DNA of 64,000 bases from Siphonodentalium dalli (lineage: Eukaryota; Mollusca; Scaphopoda; Gadilida; Siphonodentaliidae): positions 201,052,690 to 201,116,689 of the forward strand of contig CP136069.1 in assembly GCA_032622095.1 (NCBI GenBank). Direction: 5' to 3'. A model generated the notes under the pieces. The model worked only from the letters and a program-made list of their open reading frames with translations, was not told the DNA's origin and searched no databases. Of this stretch, positions 23,592 through 35,789 are shown piece by piece. How positions within the stretch are numbered: the stretch's first letter is position 1; every line of letters begins with the position of its first letter. The translations under genes and the position numbers were made by a program.

Positions 23592-23894
23592 TATGGAATC
23601 CTATTAGGGCTACTTCCTAATGGCGCTTTCGGCGCGCGCCGAAAGCGCCGAAAGCGACAAAAAGTGCGCCGAAAGCGACAAAAAGTGCTCCGAAAGCGAC
23701 AAAAAGTGCGCCGAAAGCGACAAATAGTGCGCCGAAAGCGACAAAAAGTGCGCCGAAAGCGACAAATAGTGCGCCGTAACGGCGCACTTTTTGTCGCTTT
23801 CGGCGCTTTCGGCGCGTTACTAATGGCGCACTTTTTGTCGCTTTCGGCGCGCGCCGAAAGCGCCATTAGGAAGTGGCCCTAATAGGATTCCATA
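23592..23894. mobile_element. MITE with internal 21-bp tandem repeats and 6-bp target duplication
   Basis: Inverted ends of about 50 bp start TATGGAATCCTATTAGGGCT and mirror at 23894. CATGAG flanks both sides (23586-23591, 23895-23900). Inside are about six direct copies of CGCCGAAAGCGACAAAAAGTG plus inverted ones, built from the half-site GGCGCTTTCGGCGC. GC-rich against AT-rich surroundings. The Arg-rich frames on both strands here are products of the repeat. Confidence 0.9.
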
Positions 23895-24138
23895 CATGAG
23901 GTTTCGTGTGTATACGTGTGTGTCTACGTTGTTTACAATTAGATTAAGTAATTGTGACCTTTAACTAGAGTGGTTAAGCTCAGAGATATATGCATGCAGG
24001 GCCCAGGTATCAAGTTACAAATATCAAACATTGGATTGTACCCTGAATACGTCTCCAACACATGCTATTGAAAGTGTTTAGACTATAGACAATGTTCTAA
24101 ATCAGTTTGCACCGAATAGTTAATATTGCATTGAATAT

Positions 24139-27100
24139 TAGTCTGGTCGATAAAAGGTTTGACCTAGAAAAAATTTGGACTAAGTTGATTTGTATATCAT
24201 TTTGAAGAGGAATATATCCTCCATAACATATCCAAAATCCGCTAAAATCCGCCTTGAGCATTTTTTGTAATTCAAGATGGCGTCCAAGATGGCTGCCATT
24301 TTCATATAAGTCAGCTTGATGCAATTATAGTGAGAACATCTTGTCATATATATACACATGTATACATTTTTGTGAAGCTAAGACATAACGCCATCTTTAT
24401 GTGCCAAAATTGGAACTCCCCGTCCAAGATGGCCGCTAAAATGGCCACCGAAAGTGTATTTTTTACGTTTTTTTAATAATATCTTTAAGATAAGTGTCCG
24501 TAGTTTGGAACTGGTTGAGAATTTTGGCTTTATTTTGTATACAGCATGTTAAATGACAATTGGAGCAATGAAGTATGCTGTTCGTGAGGTCCACACCCCT
24601 TCTGATCACTCAACAAATCGATTTTACAAAACGCGGTATAACATTTCACAAAAGATCCCCAAGATTCTAATCATATTTCACCAAGAAGTGGGAAGAACTG
24701 TGCAATGTAACTGATCCATTCTATATCTTATTGATATTCGAATTCAAAGGTACCAAAATTGTCACTTTGGCTCAAAATGGCTGCCAATATGGCCATCAAA
24801 ATATGGAAAATGGTAATTATTATCCCAGCGTGCCACGCAACCGCTTACAAGTTAGGGTGATGCACACAGATGACTAGTATGTCTTATATAGCTTGAGTAC
24901 TAACATTTCTAATGCACCTTTGGTATTTTGTTACTATTTTAACCACTGAAATTACCAGAATTATTCGAAATTTTCTGTCAAAATCCTGATATCAAAATCG
25001 GCAAAAAATCGGTGTTCAGGTTTGAGCCATATTTTGAAAGTAAAATGGAACTATGTTTGGTATCAAAGATGTTTATTGTTTTGATATGTGTTACATGTGT
25101 CACACTGAGTTGTGTTAGACAAAATTACTCAAGATGGCTTCCAAAATGGCAACCAAGTTTGGTAAACATTATTATATACATAAACATATGTGTATATACG
25201 TGGTGTATATGTATACATAATCAATTGTGACTCACGTGCTACTTAATCAACTAAATGTTCTATTATGATTGCCCCGGTACCCTACGAGTCATGACAAATT
25301 CATTTTGATGAATGCAATATGGATTTTGCCTAAAGCTTCCTTGTTTTTGAACGGAAATGGGCAGAACGTTGAAACCGAACTGAGATGGATCATATTAAGT
25401 GGCTATTCTGGTCCATTAGCATCAACATTGATCAACTTAATACAGCGTGTATGTCTGTTGATTGTCTGGTCATAGGCGATGTGAGTAGGTATACATGGAA
25501 CTATTGTATTCATGAATGGTGTGAATAGTTATACAATGTGTGAATATATGGTCATGGATGGGATGTCCATAGTGAGATGTATATAAGGAGTAGCTGTATG
25601 CTGATGTGTGAGGTGAACATGTTTACAGTGAGTGGCTGTCTGGTCATCGAAGTGGTGTATGGTCATAACGAGAGCAGCTACACTGTCCTGTATGTATACA
25701 TGGAGTGATTGTGTGGTCAGTGGTGGGCTGTACATATGTACATTGGGTGGATGTATTGTCATGGGCGGGTGTATATGTATACACATGTTGGATGTATGGT
25801 AATGGATGGGTGTATGTATAAATAGGGTGTGGTTGTGTGGTTATGGGCAATGTGTATATGTATACATGGAATGACTGCACGGTCATTGATGAAGTGTATA
25901 TGCATACCTGTAGTACACTTTGATGGCCATTGGCGGCTAGTGTATATAGAGAGCAACCTCATGGTGATGGATGGGATTATATGTTAATATGTACTATTGT
26001 ATTGTCTTTGGTGGTGTGTACAAGCATACAGTAACTAGCTGAATGCTCGTGGAGAGGGTGTATATGTATACAGCGAGTGGCTGAATTGTCACGATTGGGC
26101 TGTATATGCAAGTCTGACGTGTACGAATGGCCGTGTGTGCGGGGTATTGGTATATCTAGAAGGGTTGTATGGCCAATGGTGAGGTATATATACACACCTG
26201 GAGTGACGCTGTGTCATGGGTGAGGTGTATATGTATATCATGAGTGACTACATGGCCATGGCACGGCCAATATGTACATATGTATATGGGGATTGACAGT
26301 ATGACAAAATTAATGGTGGGGTGAATTGATATACAAGGATTGACTATGATCACGAATGTGGTTTATGCGTATACAGTGAGAAGCTGAAATGTCATGGGTC
26401 ATGTGTATATGCAAGTATGGAGTGTATGAATGGCCGTATGCGCGGTACGAGACATTGATATATCTAGAAGGGCTGTAAGGCCACTTTTGTGAGGTTATAT
26501 GTATATACATAGAGTGACTCTATGGTTTTGGGTTGGGTGTATATGTATATCTTGAGTGGCTATATGGCCATGGGTGTCGCAAATATGTATATATACAGGG
26601 AGTGAGACTGTATGACCACTGGTGAGGCAAATAGATATACAAGAAGTAATATATAACAATGGATGTAGCGAACACGTATGGAGTGACTGTATGGTCATCG
26701 GTGAGGTGTATATGTATATATTTAGTGGCTGTATAGCTATGCATGTGGCAAATACATATACATGTTAGGCGAATAGGTATGGTTAGGCGAATAGGTATAC
26801 CAGAGGTTACTTTGTGTTCATGTATGTAGTGAATATGTATACAGGTCATGTGATGTGTGGGAGTATACCTGGTGTGTCTGCAATGTTATTCACGGCTATA
26901 TGACCATGCGTTGGTGTATGGGTAAACCCAATTGTGGCTGTATGGTAATGGGTGAGGTGTATGTCTATACAGCGAGTGGCACATGGCCATTTACGTGGTA
27001 TTCATGTATGTATATATGGAGTGACTGCATGCTCATGTGTGATTTGTACTGGTGCACCTTTGTGTGACTATCACTTTCCACAATAACTCAAGGATATGTT

Positions 27101-28430
27101 AATCGATAGAGGTAATATCAGAGTGTTCTCCACATTAATTGCGTTTGATATGCAATGTGAAGAAAACGGTTTTCCTGACAATAGTTTATAAGTTAATCAA
27201 TTTTGATGCTAATGGGCCAGAGTAGCCACATAATATGATACCTGTCAGTTCAGGTGTTCGGCAAAATTCATACTGCATCCCTTAAAATTAATTTGTCGTG
27301 CCCCATAAGGTTTTGGGACAACCATAATATAAGATTAAGTTGTCCATTGATTAAGTAGTATCTTTAATAACCAAGTGAGTCACAATTTGCTACCATTTCG
27401 GAACAGCCGAGAATAATGTTCGGAATATAAACTTTTTACTAAATTTGGTTGCCATTTTGCATGTAGTCTTGAGTAATATTGTCTAAAACACCACACTATG
27501 TCATATTTAAGGTATATACAAATAAAAAGAACCTTTGATACTAAAGATAGTGATTTTTTGCCGAGTTTGATGCTGTTTGTGATAGAAAAATCCCATAATT
27601 CTGGTGATTTCAGAATGGTAAATAGTAAAAATTAATCAAGGTGCATAAGAAATGTTGGTATTCAATGTATATAATACGGAATAGCCATTTGTGTACATCA
27701 CCATAACTTGTAAGCGGTTGCATGGCACGTTGGGATAATAATTAACATTTTTCCATATTTTGGCGGCCATTTTGACAGCCATTTTGAGCCAAAGTGACAA
27801 TTTTGGTACCATTCAGTTCGAATATCAATAAGATATAGAATGGATCACTTACATTGCACAGTTCTTCCCACTTCTTGGTGAAATGTGACCAGAATCACAA
27901 AGGGGATCTTTTGTAAAATGTTATACCGCGTTTTGTAAAATCGAATTTTTGAGTGATCGGAAGGGTGTGGACCCCCACGAACAGCATATTTCATTGTTCC
28001 AATGGTCAGTTAACATGCTATATACAAAATAGAGTCACAATTCTCAACCAGTTCAAGACCTCAGAAACTTATCTTAAAAGTATTAGTAAAAACGTATGAA
28101 TTCCACTTCCGGTCGCCATTTTGGCGGCCATCTTAGACGGGAAGTTTCATTTTGGAACATAAAGATGGCGTTATGTCATAGCTTCACAAAAATGTATACA
28201 AGTGTATACATATGACAAGATGTTCTCACTATAATTGCATCGAGCTGACTTATAGGAAAATGGCAGCCATCTTGGACGCCATCTTGAATTACAAAAATTG
28301 CTCAAAGTGGATTTTAGCGGATTTTGGATATGTTATAGAGGAGAGCTTCCTCTTCAAAATGATATAAAAACCAACTTAGTCCAAATTTGTTCTAGGTTGA
28401 CCCTAAAATTTTAGTTTATCGACCAGACTA
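24139..28430. mobile_element. 4.3-kb foldback element with 1.25-kb inverted arms
   Basis: Left arm 24139-25440 and right arm about 27189-28430 are reverse complements with scattered substitutions and indels. Outer ends TAGTCTGGTCGATAAA / TTTATCGACCAGACTA; TAT abuts both sides (24136-24138, 28431-28433). Arms contain several AAGATGGC / GCCATCTT motifs. The loop is a minisatellite. No protein frame survives. The overall plan resembles Drosophila FB-type foldbacks; superfamily unknown. Confidence 0.85.
25450..27070. repeat. Degenerate minisatellite forming the foldback loop
   Basis: About 25 diverged units of roughly 55-70 bp around the theme GTGTATATGTATACATGGAG, TGACTGTATGGTCATGGGTG. The ORFs read off the minus strand (His/Ile/Tyr-rich) are repeat artefacts. 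Confidence 0.85.
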
Positions 28431-28596
28431 TATAGGCACTCAACAAAACATAGACGAGAAAATTATAAAAATGCCGGAACAAATACATACACGTACATAT
28501 ATATAAAACTCATTTAGCTAATGAGGGAAGGTCGTCTGATAATAACAATTTCTTTCCTTTTAAGTAGTTCAGTTCCAAAAGTTAGAGTTAATTCTA

Positions 28597-28890
28597 TCAA
28601 TTTAGTACAATCTGGACAAAAGTTGTTTTTGCACTTAATATTCGAAGAATAATTGTCAATAATAGATTCAGTAAAAATGTTTTTAAAGCCTGATTCGATT
28701 GAATATTGTGTATATTATCGTCAATATTTTGCCAAACTATTGGAAGTACATGGAGGAGTAGTTTTTTCAGTGAAATCAATGTAAATTCCTGAGGACCCAT
28801 ACCATGAGGACCTTTACCCGGATTTGTATATGTTCTAAAACTATTAAAGGCACGGCGGCGTTCGTTGCAGAAATATTTATATTTGTTCAA
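28597..28890 (-). pseudogene. Possible C-terminal end of a LINE ORF2
   Basis: Minus-strand 97-codon frame with LLLHVLPIVWQNIDDNIHNI, then ALKTFLLNLLL. A W-x-N-...-I followed by an F-K/LLLN-type ending is the usual close of Jockey/CR1-like ORF2 proteins. It lies downstream, on the same strand, of the reverse-transcriptase remains at 29915-30865, with a C-family MITE (29400-29911) in between, so the two may be one interrupted element. The similarity is weak. Confidence 0.3.
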
Positions 28891-29399
28891 ATCGCCATCA
28901 ACAGAAGGAACACCAAACTATATACATTTCCGCTCATATGCCAAACATAATCAGCGCGTAAATAGTATATTGTCGTCAAGACGTACGCTGGTGTACTTAA
29001 ACAAGAGACTGCTCGTATTACAGAAGTTGTGCTTCTGTTTACATAACGCGGCGCAATTCTGTTGGTTAATCACACAAAAATGATATAAACGCTCTTTATT
29101 ATTTCCATATCAGGAAAACAGTAACAAACAACGCTCTTTATGTTTACCATATCCGGATCTAAACAAAAGCCAGGAAAAGTAACTGTTTTTGCTTTTGTTT
29201 ACATAACAAAGGGGTAAAGGTTGACAATAACATACTGTTTATGCCATATGTATGATTGGCATAAGAACAAAGTATGTCTATATCTTACTATTCATTCTGT
29301 TTATGCCGGTTTTTGACGGAGATGAATATTTTAACAGCATAGCCACCGCCCGTATCTTTAACAAATGATTTAGGAACACTTACATATGTACAGTCACCA
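28891..29399. other. Spacer, possibly degenerate LINE sequence
   Basis: Between the putative LINE C-terminus and the C-family MITE. No clear frame. Confidence 0.4.
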
Positions 29400-29911
29400 G
29401 GTCAGGCACATCCTGAATTCCACTATTATAGTGGTATTTCAATATTATAGTGGTATATGACTATAACATATTCATATTTCCTTTATTTGCGTCGGGAATA
29501 GAAGACGGCGCATACCAGTGCACAACCAAATGGCACTCTTAACAATATCGCAGCGAATGTACAGTCTTCCGAAAACATTCGTTGTGCGATCTTTTGCGCC
29601 AGCTTTGTTATTCAATAATGTTATAATATTACTAATATATGCCTTTCTAAATGACAATAACAGGATGAGTCAATCTCTCCTTCATAACAACATTTCAACT
29701 AATTGCATGTTACTTGAGTTGGTTATGGTGTGCCGTCATGATTTATCATTCTCCTGGACAAACTATATGTATGATACCGAATTAGTGCGACACTGATTGT
29801 GAATAATATTTGTGTGAAATATGATTTTGGATTATCCCTCTTTTATCAAATTAACAAAACCGTAATGGACATATACCACTATAATAGTGGAATTCATGAC
29901 GTGCCTGACCT
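29400..29911. mobile_element. C-family MITE
   Basis: Inverted ends AGGTCAGGCACATCCTGAAT (29400) and ATTCATGACGTGCCTGACCT (29911), each followed inward by CCACTATTATAGTGG, itself a palindrome. The body includes TTTGCGTCGGGAATAGAAG and CCTCTTTTATCAAATTAACA. Two more copies lie head to head at 39014-39978, and fragments of its end near 35325 and 36330. Confidence 0.85.
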
Positions 29912-29914
29912 AGT

Positions 29915-30865
29915 GATGCATACATATACATATCCGTTCATGTACTCATCCTGCAACTTCAAAATTATATAATATTTGAATAATGGTGCAGTGTGACTAT
30001 TATAGCGTTTTGTATTAATAGCCCGAATTGCTTTTTTCTGTAGTACAATAACTTGATTTCGAGTACTCGCATTCCCCCATAACTCAATTCCATATATACT
30101 ATGATAATGTACTAATGTAAGATATAGCATGCTAAGACAATCGAAAGAAAGGAAATGTTTACTCGATTTACAGCATACAGAGAATTATACATTTTCGCAC
30201 AAACAGCTTTCACATGGTATTCAAATGTCAGATGTTCATCTATGAGAATATCCCAGAAATTTGTCTTGACAATCAGATCCTATTCTTTCAATCTGGTGTC
30301 TATTTATATTCAACATTCGGTTCACAACTAATTAAGGGCCATTTATTTGTTGTATCACCATATATTTAGTTTTATTTGTATTTAATGATAGTTTGTTTGC
30401 TCTACAGCAAGTACTCACTGTTTCAAGCTCTTTGTTGAAGTTGTCATACTATTAATCAAGGTTGTGATGCGAAGAATACACAGTTGTGTTATCAACAAAG
30501 GACGCAAGTGATACAGTATTAGATATGTGCATATCGTTAACATACACCAACAAAAAAAAGAACAGATCCCTGGGGGACTCCACATGTAATTGAAAGTTTA
30601 GAAGAAACCATACCTTTCAGTTCCACACATTGATATCTATCAGATAATTTATAAACCACTCTTTGGCTTAGCATCTTCCTCCATAAGAATCAATTTTATT
30701 CAGCAAAATGTCATGATTTATTGTGTCAAAGGCTCTGAAGAAGTCAATAAATACAGATAGAGTGCAATCTGTACCCTTCTTATCATTATTCGCACCCACA
30801 TCACAGAGTAGCTTCAAAATTTGATGAATTGTTGAGTGATATTTTCTAAACACCGGCATATACAA
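29915..30865 (-). pseudogene. Decayed Jockey/CR1-like LINE reverse transcriptase
   Basis: Minus-strand pieces keep the order of a non-LTR reverse transcriptase: FRKYHST, then VFIDFFRAFDTINHDIL (motif A) in 30668-30865; GVPQGS (motif B) at 30564-30581; FVDNT at 30485-30499 where a working enzyme has F/YADD-T; and the thumb-like YGIELWGNASTR and LQKKAIRAINTKRYNSHTAP at 29915-30130. The catalytic Asp pair is broken (D-N), and stops and frameshifts separate the pieces, so it is inactive. Confidence 0.85.
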
Positions 30866-30974
30866 ATGGCGAAATAAACGGCCAATGTACGACTGCTCAT
30901 TGTAGGTTTATGTTGCGAGATGCACTCGTGTATAGAATACAAGGGGTACCATCAACATATTCCCAAGGTATCAG

Positions 30975-31664
30975 AATGGCTGCGGACACACGTACGGCAG
31001 TAGCGATGACATAGTAGGTGTGACAATTTATTATGGTGGTGTTTGGTGACAATTGGTTGTCATAATTAATATGCGACAGCAAGCCATGTCGCCCTCTGAA
31101 AATTCGCACAATGAGTCTACCAAGCTCTACCAGCGACGGTCGATATATCAAGGATGTATCTACCAGAATGTATTGTCGATGTTGCTCTTTACTCAACACG
31201 CAGTGTTATATTTTACATGTTAACACACAAGTCCACTTGATAACTTAATGAATAACCCATCTCAACTGCCATGAGTGTTCTTACTAATGAAATTAATTAA
31301 TTAATAAGTATATACACATGCATGCATTGAGATCATATAAAAAACGTACCACAGTAATGATATATATGTGAGTCAATGAGGAATTGCCACAAGGCCACGG
31401 TCAAACACAATTCTGGACGATCTATCGTGCAATTATATATATATCGTCGTGAATACAATTTAGCAAAACGTAATTAGTAGAGATCAACATTGGTGAAAAG
31501 CAATGATTAATTGGTCCAGTCGACTCATTGGGCGGAAAATCAGCGGGCGACATGAATATCTATGGCACATAATTATGATGGACCAATTGTCACCAAACTC
31601 CACCATAATAAATTGTCACACCTACTATGCCATCGCTACTGTGGTACGCGTGTCCGCGGCCAAT
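30975..31664. mobile_element. D-family inverted-repeat element, 0.69 kb
   Basis: Ends AATGGCTGCGGACACACGTA and GTACGCGTGTCCGCGGCCAAT, with over 100 bp of inverted similarity (TATTATGGTGGTGTTTGGTG against CACCAAACTCCACCATAATA). Same family as 15001-16385, opposite orientation. The 31674 satellite begins 10 bp beyond its right end. Confidence 0.85.
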
Positions 31665-31673
31665 GAGACGTAG

Positions 31674-34575
31674 GGCGATAAAACTACCGCGGATAAAGAA
31701 CACAGCATGTTTAACTACCGCGGATAAAGAACACAGCATGTTTAACTACCGCGGATAAAGAACACAGCATGTTAACTACCGCGAATGAAGAACACATCAT
31801 GAAAACTACCGCGGATAAAGAACACAGCATGTTTAACTACCGCGGATACAGAACACAACATGTTAACTACCGCAGATCAAGAACACAGCATGCTTAACTA
31901 CCGCGGATAAAGAACGCAGCATGTTAACTACCGCGGATAAAGAACACAGCATGTTTACCGCGGATAAAGAACACGGCAAGTTAAAACTATCGCGGATAAA
32001 GAACACAGTATGTTAAAACTACCGCGGATAAAGAACACAGCGCGTTAAACTACCGCGGATGAAGAACACATCATGTTTACCGCTGATATAGAACACAGCA
32101 TGTTTAACTACCGCGGATCAAGAACACAGCATGCTTAACTACCGCGGATAAAGAACACAGCATGTTAACTACCGCAGATCAAGAACACAGCATGTTAACT
32201 ACCGCGGATAAAGAACACAGCATGTTAACTACCGCGGATAAAGAACACAGCATGTTTACCGCGGATAAAGAACACAGCATGTTAAAACTATCGCGGATAA
32301 AGAACACAGCATGTTACCGCGTATAAAGAACACGGCATGTTACCGCGGATAAAGAACACAGCATGTGTAACTACCGCGGATAAAGAACACAGCATGTTAA
32401 CTACCGCGAATGAAGAACACAGCATGTTTAACTACCGCGGATACAGAACACAACATGTTAACTACCGCAGATCAAGAACACAGCATGTTAACTACCGCGG
32501 ATAAAGAACACAGCATGTTAACTACCGCGGATAAAGAACACAGCATGTTTACCGCGGATAAAGAACACAGCATGTTAAAACTATCGCGGATAAAGAACAC
32601 AGCATGTTACCGCGTATAAAGAACACAGCATGTTACCGCGGATAAAGAACACAGCATGTGTAACTACCGCGGATAAAGAACACAGCATGTTAACTACCGC
32701 GAATGAAGAACACATCATGAAAACTACCGCGGATAAAGAACACAGCATGTTTAACTACCGCGGATAAAGAACACAGCATGCTTAACTACCGCGGATAAAG
32801 AACGCAGCATGTTAACTACCGCGGATAAAGAACACAGCATGTTAACTACCGCGGATAAAGAACACAGCATGTTAACTACCGCGGATAAAGAACACAGCAT
32901 GTTTACCGCGGATAAAGAACACGGCATGTTAAAACTATCGCGGATAAATAACACAGTATGTAAAAACTACCGCGGATAAAGAACACAGCGCGTTAAACTA
33001 CCGCGGATAAAGAACACATCATGTTTACCGCTGATATAGAACACAGCATGTTTAACTACCGCGGATAAAGAACACAGCATGTTTAACTACCGCGGATAAA
33101 GAACACAGCATGTTTAACTACCGCGGATACAGAACACAGCATGTTAACTACCGCAGATCAAGAACACAGCATGTTAACTACCGCGGATAAAGAACACAGC
33201 ATGTTAACTACCGCGGATAAAGAACACAACATGTTTACCGCGGATAAAGAACACAGCATGTTAAAACTATCGCGGATAAAGAACACAGCATGTTACCGCG
33301 TATAAAGAACACAGCATGTTACCGCGGATAAAGAACACAGCATGTGTAACTACCGCGGATAAAGAACACAGCATGTGTAACTACCGCGGATAAAGAACAC
33401 AGCATGTTTACCGCGGATAAAGAACACAGCATGTTAATACTATCGCGGATAAAGAACACAGCATGCTAAAACTACCGCGGATAAAGAACACAGCATGTTA
33501 CCGCGTATAAAGAACACAGCATGTTACCGCGGATAAAGAACACAGCATGTGTAACTACCGCGGATAAAGAACACAGCATGTTTACCGCGGATAAAGAACA
33601 CAGCATGTTAAAACTATCGCGGATAAAGAACACAGCATGTGTAACTACCGCGGATAAAGAACACAGCATGTGTAACTACCGCGGATAAAGAACACAGCAT
33701 ATTAACTATCGCGGATAAAGAACACAGCATGTTTACCGCGGATAAAGAACACAGCATGTTAACTACCGCGGATAAAGAACACAGCATGTTTACCGCGGAT
33801 AAAGAACACAGCATGTTTACCGCGGATAAAGAACACAGCATGTTAAAACTATCGCGGATAAAGAACACAGCATGCTAAAACTACCGCGGATAAACGACAC
33901 AGCATGTTACCGCGTATAAAGAACACAGCATGTTACCGCGGATAAAGAACACAGCATGTGTAACTACCGCGGATAAAGAACACAGCATGTGTAACTACCG
34001 CGGATAAAGAACACAGCATGTTTACCGCGGATAAAGAACGCAGCATGTTACCGCGGATAAAGAACACAGCATGTTAAAACTATCGCGGATAAAGAACACA
34101 GCATGCTAAAACTACCGCGGATAAAGAACACAGCATGTTACCGCGTATAAAGAACACAGCATATTACCGCGGATAAAGAACACAGCATGTGTAACTACCG
34201 CGGATAAAGAACACAGCATGTGTAACTACCGCGGATAAAGAACACAGCATGTTACCGCGGATAAAGAACACAGCATGTGTAACTACCGCGGATAAAGAAC
34301 ACAGCACGTGTAACTACCGCGGATAAAGAACACAGCATGTTTACCGCGGATAAAGAACACAGCATGTTAAAACTATCGCGGATAAAGAACACAGCATGCT
34401 AAAACTACCGCGGATAAAGAACACAGCATGTTACCGCGTATAAAGAACACAGCATGTTACCGCGGATAAAGAACACAGCATGTGTAACTACCGCGGATAA
34501 AGAACACAGCATGTGTAACTACCGCGGATAAAGAACACAGCATGTTAACGCGGATAAAGAACACAGCATGTTTTT
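31674..34575. repeat. Variable-length satellite array with higher-order structure, roughly 100 units
   Basis: Core CCGCGGATAAAGAACACAGC + ATGTT; units of about 22-31 bp differ in the linker (AACTA, TA, AAAACTAT, GTAACTA). A block starting at CCGCAGATCAAG recurs near 32165, 32466 and 33151 with the same order of linkers. A second block (TATCGCGG...CATGCTAAAACTACCGCGG...CCGCGTATAAAG) recurs near 33436, 33848, 34079 and 34374. CCGCGG is a palindrome in every unit. Frames such as CSLSAVVNML are artefacts. Confidence 0.95.
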
Positions 34576-35050
34576 GTATTGACTTGACTTGAAACATATT
34601 TTATTTGCATAATTAACAAAAGTGACTGTGGCACAAGTTTTTACAACTTATGAAGCCCCTCTCCTAACACAATATAATAACACATGTGATGACGGTACAC
34701 ACATATATACATGTGGATATGGTATTAGAGATATAATGTGTAGTGCCTCCAGATATAATCAGACTTGAAATTGTTTCTTGTCTGAGATAAAATTTGTGCT
34801 TGAAGAATGTCACTACATTATGAATGTTTGGTATGATTGACAAGTGCCAATATATTATCTATTCGTAGTACTTGTATATTGGCTGTGAAATATAATGGTA
34901 CATTTGATTTTTTTTCTATTTTTTTTTTTTTTCAGAATGAGATGTTTGAATGGGAGGTTTGTCCACTTGTGAGGTAAATGCCACACATAAAGTTGAAATT
35001 CCGGTATCAAATTTGTTCTTATGAAGTATAAACTCGCTAATAAAATAAAA
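34576..35050. other. Non-coding AT-rich spacer
   Basis: No ORF or repeat family recognised; includes a long T run near 34908-34932. Confidence 0.5.
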
Positions 35051-35247
35051 TATATATATTAAATATATATATAAAATAAATATAATAATTTAGGGTCGAA
35101 ACGCTTCGTCGCTGCAATATATTGCTGTGTGTTTGTATCATCAGGAGTCCTGATGATACAAACACACAGCAATATATTGCAGCGACGAAGCGTTTCGACC
35201 CTAAATTATTATATTTATTTTATATATATATTTAATATATATATTTT
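35051..35247. repeat. Perfect palindrome, arms of about 98 bp
   Basis: From ATTAAATATATATATAAAAT through AGGGTCGAAACGCTTCGTCG to the centre CAGGAGTCCTG near 35149, then the exact reverse complement. No mismatch seen in about 98 bp. Either a very young foldback insertion or a snap-back sequencing/assembly artefact. Confidence 0.95.
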
Positions 35248-35369
35248 CAGGACAGGACGCAACCTGGATTGTTCAACAATAATAATAATAGTTGAATGCG
35301 GATATCGTTGTTTTGTGAATGCGATAAAAGAGGCACAATCCAATATCATATATCACAAATATTACTTAA

Positions 35370-35776
35370 CCCTTTCAGTGCCATGTCCGATTTTTGTATC
35401 AACCCATAAACCATGTGCCAATGCATTCTCTTATATATGAGAGTCGACCATAGGTCGCTTCGCATATATAAGAGAATGCATTGGCATAACAATTTTTCAT
35501 CATTTATTATTATTGTTTACAATATTTTACAATTTTAATAATTATTTCTTATATTCTTTAACAGACTTATTTTGTAGGTTTAGGGCCAGGGAATCTCACG
35601 TTTTTCATGGGCATCAAAAATATTACTATGAATACTTGGTGATAGTTTTGAGTTATAACATGCCCCTAAGGTGTTAACCAGTTTGTTATCCAGTTAAATT
35701 ATTTTTTATTTTTTTATGGCCGATTTTACACACCGTAAATTAGGGCCGATGAGATCGGCCCGTGGCACTCAAAGAG
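35370..35776. mobile_element. Second TTAA-flanked MITE family with one palindrome arm
   Basis: TTAA at 35366-35369 and 35777-35780; ends CCCTTTCAGTGCCA and TGGCACTCAAAGAG (two mismatches). One full palindrome arm at about 35418-35486; the inverted second arm is absent. Inside the right end, GGGCCGATGAGATCGGCCC is a small palindrome. piggyBac-like by TTAA and CCC, but the termini differ from the 6867 family beyond the first six bases. Confidence 0.75.
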
Positions 35777-35789
35777 TTAAAGGGTTAAC

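Noticed and set aside
23522-23882. Arg-rich ORFs on both strands
   Set aside because: Read off the internal 21-bp repeats and palindromes of the 23592-23894 MITE.
25529-26849. Series of His/Ile/Tyr-rich minus-strand ORFs
   Set aside because: Degenerate minisatellite in the foldback loop; frames change with each unit.
35129-35440. 103-codon plus-strand ORF
   Set aside because: Runs from the perfect palindrome into a MITE; no conserved feature.
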